Assembly (NCBI GenBank): GCA_003550325.1
Contig: QKWP01000369.1
Coordinates: 66,874 to 130,873 of the forward strand
Reading direction: 5' to 3'
DNA: 64,000 nt
DNA from: Gigaspora rosea
Taxonomy: Eukaryota; Glomeromycota; Glomeromycetes; Diversisporales; Gigasporaceae
Of this stretch, positions 57,843 through 64,000 are shown piece after piece. Position numbers and translations under genes: made by a program. The notes beneath the pieces are model-generated. The model saw only the letters and a list, made by a program, of their open reading frames with translations, was not told the DNA's origin and did not search any database. The stretch's first letter is position 1, and each line of letters begins with the position of its first letter.

Positions 57843-59197
57843 GATCCGAATACTGTATTCATTGGATTTAATCGGATATCCAATTTGGTGTATCCGAATT
57901 AGGATGCTTTGAACAAAATCACCAAATTTTACAATTACAGTATTTTTTGATAAAACATTTTGGTCCGTGATACTCAAAAAATTACTGCTTCCCGTTTTTG
58001 TGCTAGTGCGGCCCTTTGCCCTCGTGATTACAGTATCAAATAATATTTTTTCAGCAGGATTAAAACAATTAAAAGCTAACCACTTTAGAATCTAGCAATT
58101 GTTTAACTTCTAGTGAGTTATAAAAAGAACAAAAGGCTCACATTAGGGTTCAGGAAAGCCTGGCAGCGGAAAGTTTATCCAATTTTACCCCATTTTTTTA
58201 GAATCTAGACTCGTTAATTAGCAATCTAAAAAAACTTTAATATGATAGGCACAAAAACTAAAGAAAATTAGTAAATAAACTTCACCCTTTCCAAAAAGAC
58301 TATCACTTACTCATACTCGGTCGCACAGTTCTCCAACTTCTAAATGTTCTTTTTACGTAATTGAGGATGATCGGATAATTTTTTCTGGTTCTCCTTACTT
58401 AACTTATCAACGATTTCATAAGAAGTAATCGTAATGATAGAAAGCCAACCAAATTTGATCTTCACAGATCAGCTCCGACAAAACAAAAAGAAAAAAAGTG
58501 CAAAATGCCGAAAATACAAAAAACAAGGGTCTAAACCTGTCTAGGAGCATGTCAGGACGGCAATTTGATTTATAAGACAAGCTCTAACCCTAACCATAAA
58601 TAACCCTTACCTAAATAATCAAAAACATATAAACGCCTATCACCTTGAAATGGCATAAACGTGGCACGTTAATTCGAATATTGGATATTCATTGAATACC
58701 CAAATGATTATTTAACGGATCAGAACTCATGATAATGCTGATCTTAACTATATTGGATAAAGGTAGAGTGTATAGACTTATATGATCTGGGATTTTTCAT
58801 TGTTCAAACAATGAAAAATCCCGGTAATCGAATAAGTCTGGACACTCTAGATAAAGATTCAAAAGAGAATCGAGTCCCATTGTAAGCGATTCAAGCTTTA
58901 AAAACAGCCCACTGTTATTTCTTTGCTGTAAGTATAATTCGGGTTTAGCATACCTGTATCATCCTGAAATAACGCCTGGGGCGTTATTTCAGGATGATAT
59001 GGAAAGATAAAATACCTGCACCTCCTTAACAATAGGATAACAAATAACAATCCATATTGTATTCCTAAATAAATATAAGTCATATACGATAAGTAAATTC
59101 CGAAATAAATACTTTAACACTACCATCTAAGTGTCTTCTAAAAAATAAAACAAAATCATATCGTACCGTTTTTTAAATTCCAAGAATTACTTGCATA
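57843..59197. other. Leader region of the pogo element with small repeats
   Basis: 58415-58612 is copy 2 of the 35395 repeat, ending CTCTAACCCTAACC. 58766-58847 is an 82-bp TA-flanked palindrome (GAGTGTATAGACTTAT and its inverse). 58950-59010 is a GAAATAACGCC hairpin. No gene. Confidence 0.55.
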
Positions 59198-61180
59198 ATG
59201 CCTCCCGGATCGATACCTAAGAAAACACGTAGTCGCATTAGCGACAAACAAAAAAAAGAAATTTGTGAATTTGCTAAAATGAATCCATCCTATAAACAAC
59301 ATCAAATTGCTAATGAGTTTAATCAATGTTATCCTGATTTGAAAATGGATAGATCAACCGTTTCAAAAATTCTAAAAAAAACTGACGAGTATCAACAAAT
59401 TGAAGACCATAAATATGTGGGTAGAACGGGTTACGACTGAAGAATTAATTTTATCCAAATCGTTAATAAAAGAAAAAGCCCAACAATTTGCACAAGCACT
59501 TGATATGCCCGAAGAGTCCCTTACATTTTCGAATGGGTGGATCTCTAGGTTTACAAGGCGTAATGGATTAAGGCCAGTTACAATTCATGGTGAGGCAGAA
59601 AGCGCACCCTTGGAAACCTTACCTGCAGAACATGTCAAACTACAAGAGCTTCTCTCCCACTACGACCCAGAAGATATCTATAATGCCGATGAAACAGGCT
59701 TATTTTATCGATTGCTCTCTAATTAAACACTTTCTAAAAAAAAAAAGTTAACTGGAGTAAAGAAAAAAAAATAAAAATAATTTTTTTTTTTTAGGACAAA
59801 ACCAGGGTAACCGTATTGCTTTGCTCTAACTCAATGGGCTCTGATAAATTACGTCCGCTGGTCATTGGTACCTCTAAAAAGCCACAATCTTTTAATGGGA
59901 TAAATAGATCGCAACTACCAGTAACCTATAAAAATAACAAAAAAGCGTGGATGAGAACCGACATCTGGGAAAAATGGTTGAAATTTATTGATGAGGGATT
60001 CCGATTCAAGGTAGACAAGTTTTGCTTCTTGTTGACAATGCATCCTCTCACATGGCTCCAGAAACAAGTAATTCAGCTGAAGTCCAAGATGCCAAGGAAT
60101 CTGTATTGGAAGATGACTCTGACGAAGAAATTGAAGTTCGGGAACAACCCGGGGGAAGGTCGCATGGAAGGTCGCGAGGAAGGACTCAAGGAAGACGACC
60201 TCAAGGAGAAACCCAGAGATCTAATCCTGCGAATTCTGGCCGATCCAGGCAAATTTCAGACAAACTTCAACATGAATACCACTGTACATTTTCTCCCACC
60301 ACTTACAACAGCCCACCTTCAACCCATGGACGCTGGTATCATTAAAAGCTTCAAGTCAAAATATAAAAACATGTATTGTCGTTATTTGCTTGACCAATTT
60401 GAAGTAAATAGAGAACAAAGATAAGAGTTACACTAGTAAAATGTATTATGTAAATGGTACGATCTCTTTAAACTAGAGCTATGACCCGGTTCGGGTGACC
60501 CATACGGGTCACCCGACCCAAAGAATTCGAATAAGCAAAACACCCAATTTGCTTATAAATATCGATATATGATCTGTTCCGGTTTAAACAGATCGTGGGT
60601 CAAATTCCCGTATGACCTGTATAATCCGGGTTATGACCCGGATTGGTATTTTCTGACCGGGCCAAAGCTCTAACTCAAACTGCCACTAACGATTTATAAA
60701 TATAGAAAACTTACCATAAGAGAAGCCATCGATTTTATCTCCGATGCTTGGGATGAAGTCAGTGAAACTACGATTAGAAATTGCTGGAAGACTACCAGGA
60801 TTATGCCAGAAACGAATGAACCAGAAGAAAGTGAATCGGATGACGAACCTGAATATGAAACACCAGAGATCAATAATGCTGCCATGCTAGTTAGCGATTT
60901 TCTGCATGAAACCAACCCGGCGATCCAAGAATTAGAAAGTAATATTAATGAATATATCTATATGATTGACCAGCCAACCGTGACCGAAGACATATTAACA
61001 GATGATGGTATTATTGAAGCAGTAATGGATGAATTTGGTGAAGATAATGATGACGATGATGACGACGACGAGCCACCACCACCTCTAGTAACCATGGCTG
61101 AGACTGTTGAAGCATTGGAAAAGGTCATAAGATACCAGGAAAGCCTTGATCTGGGATTGGGTTTGATGAGTATGAATTAG
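59198..61180 (+). pseudogene. Pogo/Tigger transposase (CENP-B-like HTH, DDD), broken
   Basis: Begins MPPGSIPKKTRSRISDKQKK. An HTH of psq/CENP-B type spans to STVSKILKK. After a frameshift near 59405 comes a second CENP-B-like HTH (EKAQQFAQALDMPEESLTFS). DDE_1 core: DIYNADETGLFYRL (D, 59688), a TAA at about 59723, a small intron or insert ending TTTTTTTTTTTTAG at 59794, SMGSDKLRPLVIGTSKKPQS, LLLVDNASSH (D, 60033), a charged Arg/Gly-rich insert (GRSHGRSRGRTQGRRPQ), and HLQPMDAGIIKSFKSKYKNM (D, 60329). The C-terminal part resumes after the hAT-like insert (LTIREAIDFISDAWDEVSET) and ends in an acidic tail (DNDDDDDDDEPPPP) at 61180. At least two frameshifts. Confidence 0.88.
60474..60672. mobile_element. 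GGGTGACCC-rich hAT-like MITE in the pogo gene
   Basis: Ends TAGAGCTATGACCCGGT and inverted TAGAGCTTTGGCCCGGT, flanked by CTTTAAAC and ACTCAAAC (5 of 8 matching). The interior has GGGTGACCC/GGGTCACCC words. It lies in an apparent intron: a decayed donor (AAAG|ATAAGA, 60418) before it and CTAACG...ATATAG acceptor (60707) after it. Confidence 0.65.
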
Positions 61181-62285
61181 TTACGTTGAGAAAAAGACTC
61201 AAGGAATGGAGATCTGAAAAAGAAAAAAATAAAAAACAGTCTTCCCTCTTATCTTTTTTTGGAGGTACTAGCACCGCTTCCTAAATTTTACTTATTTGTT
61301 TTAGTTAGGATATTGAAAAAATATAGAATCGAAATAAAGAAAAGGCTTTTAAAAAAAAAAAAATGACGATTATCGAGATTATCATAGATCTAAAGATCAT
61401 ATTCTTATTGCACAGTAGAGTCTTGAATTGCCATAGCTGCGACTAATAGAAGAGGATTTAGTACGCATAAATGGAAAACTTAAATAAAAGAAATCAACTT
61501 TTACTTATCTAAGATTGTGTTTTCGAACGACTTAAATAGGCCGTTCTTATTTTTTTTTAAAGTTTCAGTATTTAAAATAATTTTTTTAAAATAATGATAC
61601 GTACGTACAGTACGTAGTGCAACATAAACTAGTAGCACATCGAAAATAAATTTCCTAAATTTATCGATCTCAATAAGCGAAGGTCTAGAACTCATTTTAA
61701 TTAGTTCTATGAAGTGAGTTTTTTAACCGTACCATTTTTTAAATGTTCAGAAATTTTTCGTTCATAACTAGAAAGAGTTATAATTTGAGTGCATTCGCGA
61801 TTGAATATAAAAAAAGTTGTAAGAAATAATATGTACGGATGAATTATAGAGTTGCTTTGGTTGGCAAAAAATTAAAATTCGTATTTTGTACTAACATTTT
61901 TGAGTTGCTTAAATTTAAAATTCGTATTTCGACTGCCGAGTCGATGAAATTTTATCGGCTTAGTTGGCTTAGTCGAAAAAATTTTAAAAGCAAGAACTTA
62001 TAAAATCGGCTAGCTGATTTTAGAAAAAATCGACCGACCGGGTCGAAAAATCAGCTTAGCCGATCACTATTTCGTACTATTGTAGCATGATTTTTTGCTA
62101 GATTTGTAAACCCATAATTTAGGTGACTTTAGCGATGTAATTTTATTATAGGCATTATATAGATGGTTAGCAAAAAATTGTGATAGTGACTATAAAGCAA
62201 TTGTGCCTATATAGAGGTATAATTAATATAAAAAGAGTTGGTAAAAAAAAAAGTGACTATATTGACTTTGTGACTATAGAGGAGG
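61181..62285. other. 3' part of the pogo element, gene-less
   Basis: 61890-62070 has CGGCTTAGTCGGC-like hairpin words (TCGGCTTAGTTGGCTTAGTC, GCTTAGCCGATCA). From about 62110 GTGACTATA subterminal repeats begin. The 64-codon minus-strand frame at 61501-61695 has no support. Confidence 0.5.
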
Positions 62286-62309
62286 TGACTATAGAGGGGG
62301 ACAACTGTA

Positions 62310-62600
62310 CTTTTCTTCTTTTAGTTGCGATTTCGTCGTTGAAGCCGTCATTACTGGAGTTATTGGATGCTTTTCTTCTTTTAGGTACGAATTTGCTGTT
62401 GGAGCCATTGTTAGGGTCATGTTCGTGTTCGGGTTCAGGTTAGGGTTTGTTTTTTAGTTGTGATTTTGCCGTTGGAGCTGTTGTTACTGGAGCTTTTCTT
62501 TTTTTACACCGTTGGAGCCGTCGTTAGGGTTCAGGTTCGGGCTAGGGTTATGGTTCGGGTTAGGGTTTGGGTTAGGGTTCGGATGTTCGCTACTTTGTGT
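62310..62600 (+). repeat. Intron-like tandem array E, right half, grading into TTAGGG words
   Basis: CTTTTCTTCTTTTAG then TTGCGATTTCGTCGTTGAAG and TTACTGGAGTTATTGGA continue the left half exactly in phase across the pogo TA. It grades into GGTTCGGGTTAGGGTTTGGG (62540-62580), a TTAGGG-like tract. Confidence 0.65.
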
Positions 62601-62805
62601 GTGTTTTTTTTGTTGTATTCTTGTTTTTTTATTTTTTTAATAAAATTTGTTTTTTTTAAATAAAAAATCTTAAAATTTTTTTATAAAATTTGCAATTGAT
62701 GCTGATTGGTTAGGTACGATCGATTGATCACGTGTTCACGTAATCAGTTTTGATTGGTCGATAACGGGGTGCACGGCCACGCAGGTGTGTGGAATTTTCA
62801 ACCCC

Positions 62806-64000
62806 TTTTATTTATTATAATTTTAAAAAGTTACTAGTAGACTTGGCACGTCCTTACGTCCATGCCTTTGTTTAAAAATTTCCTGATGATTGCACTGTTT
62901 TAGGTATCTGGTATTATCAAGTTACCATATCATGCTGCATACAGTACCCAGGTATAATATGTGGAGATATGTCATATGAAAATAAAATTAAATATAGTTA
63001 TACCTCCTCAAGAATTATACCAAAGTTACTGGCCAGATTTTTAAAATTTTGTACTTTTATAAAACTATGATGCTTTAAGGTTTAGAAACATATAGTAATT
63101 ATCAAATTTATAGAACTAATATTGCTCTACAAAATTACCAATCAGTTTTTTGAAAATTCTCTCATATAAAATTAGTATAAACTCTAATACCATATAAATT
63201 CGCTAAATATTTTATTGGTACGTGTTATTTCAGATTATTTTAAAACCAAACGCGTTATTGTTTATAGCTACACAACTGATCTTAAAAAATTTAGCCAATC
63301 AAATCATTTAAAACGCACAGACAGACAGACATTAAAATTTTAGTAGTATAGATAAGAGTATAAAGTTTATATGGTTTTGAAATTTGGCGTTTACTATATA
63401 AAAAAAAAAAGAATTAATATGTTTTTTTTAACCAATTAAAATTTTTTATATAATATTAGCCAATCAAAATCAACTAAAAAATAGTAAATTTGGCGCTTTA
63501 TAAAAAATTGGATGGTTTTTGCTGACCCACTCTGTATGTAGATGTTGTGCTCTAAATGCAAATCTGGTTTAGTTGTCAATTAAGACAGCCCAAATGTCAA
63601 TATTTACAGCCAAAATAAAAAACTAGCCTAATATAACCCTAACCTAACCCTAATATCCAGGCTAAATTAATTTTTAATTTGGCCAGATTAACAACTGGGC
63701 CGATTTGCATTTGGGGCACGACATATATATAAAAGTTATCATTCATCACTAGTGCAATGCATTGCCATTCCCGATTGACCAATCAGAATGCAGTATCAGG
63801 TGTAATGTGAAATCGAAGCAAAACAAACTTTTTTTAAAAAATCGCTTTTAACTTAAAATTTTGACTAAGGGGAGTGCAGTAAATCATGTAATTAGGGTTT
63901 ACATAGGTCCTGACCCCCCCCCCTAGTGATAGGACTATTGACCAATCAAATTTAAAAAAACTCAAAAACGTCTTTAACCTGAAAATAAGCTACCCCACAA
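62806..64000. other. AT-rich end of window with MITE fragments
   Basis: 63630-63655 CCTAACCTAACCCTAA. 63740-63890 is a relative of the 12238 MITE (CAGTATCAGGTGTAATGTGA). 63865-63925 GGGGAGTGCAGTAAATCATG and a C-run belong to the GGGG...TGATTT group. 63922 has the CTAGTGATAGGACTATT end. 63982 AAAATAAGCTACC resembles the 12725 family. No gene. Confidence 0.45.

Larger units (their letters stand above)
54004..62307 (+). mobile_element. Pogo/Tigger-type transposon, split by Ginger-like and hAT-like inserts
   Basis: TIRs CAGTCGTCTCCCTCTATAGT and inverted CAGTTGTCCCCCTCTATAGT are flanked by TA (54002-54003; 62308-62309). Subterminal GTGACTATA/TAGTCAC words recur at both ends and are likely transposase binding sites. 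The target TA lies in an intron-like unit of array E, and the array continues directly across it. Net length without the Ginger-like insert is about 4.9 kb. Its transposase gene is at 59198-61180. Confidence 0.85.
53152..62805. mobile_element. Outer TIR element carrying array E, split by pogo
   Basis: The left GGAAAAC...CCATACACCCGCATGGCTGT to GCACCCC (53153-53190) is mirrored at the right (62766-62799) by GGGGTGCACGGCCACGCAGG then TGTGTGG. With the pogo element removed the unit is about 1.35 kb and holds almost only array E. It has no transposase of its own. Confidence 0.6.

Overview
The window is about 64 kb of very AT-rich eukaryotic DNA from a draft assembly, with one 521-base N gap and one single N. 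Short GT-AG introns, an intact BTB/KCTD-type gene, a nuclear tRNA-Pro(AGG) and the transposon set (Tc1/mariner, pogo/Tigger, hAT, Ginger-like, a chromodomain Ty3/gypsy, an APE-RT-RNase H LINE, a tRNA-headed retroposon) suggest a TE-bloated fungus. An arbuscular mycorrhizal fungus (Glomeromycotina) is the most likely source, but that is inference. Only about 3 kb (39.8-43 kb) looks like ordinary host DNA.

Layout. 0-0.4 kb: an unrecognised coding remnant. 0.4-2.6 kb: palindromes and a GGGTC-rich array. 2.6-5.7 kb: a TIR-bounded element carrying an intron-mimicking tandem array, split by a dead Tc1. 5.8-8.4 kb: giant nested hairpins and a TAA-flanked element inserted in a MITE. 9.1-12.1 kb: a GGGTA-ended element with a second array. 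14.1-20.2 kb: a Ty3/gypsy chromovirus remnant interrupted by a palindrome and by a 2.2-kb hAT. 20.4-21.1 kb: a SWIM-type remnant. 22.2-22.9 kb: a third array. 23.4-24.8 kb: two retroposons stacked at one target site. 25-39 kb: MITEs, a fourth array (29.4-30.7), a minisatellite and a hAT-like element around the N gap.

40.07-41.42 kb holds the BTB/KCTD-like gene and 41.99-42.07 kb the tRNA gene. 43.76-51.48 kb is a full-length but dead LINE, bounded by a 16-bp target duplication, with a hAT MITE cleanly inserted in ORF1. 53.15-62.8 kb is a four-level nest: a TIR element with an intron-mimicking array, split by a pogo element, itself split by a Ginger-like transposon, with a hAT-like insert in the pogo transposase gene.

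Two patterns cross the window. First, at least four unrelated tandem arrays have units that look like a short exon plus a complete spliceosomal intron (GTAAGT donor, often a TACTAAC-like branch site, polypyrimidine tract, AG); three of them lie inside TIR-bounded non-autonomous elements. This is the strongest candidate for something undescribed. Second, many TE reading frames are broken at Trp codons (TGG to TAG or TGA), a G-to-A bias that deserves testing.
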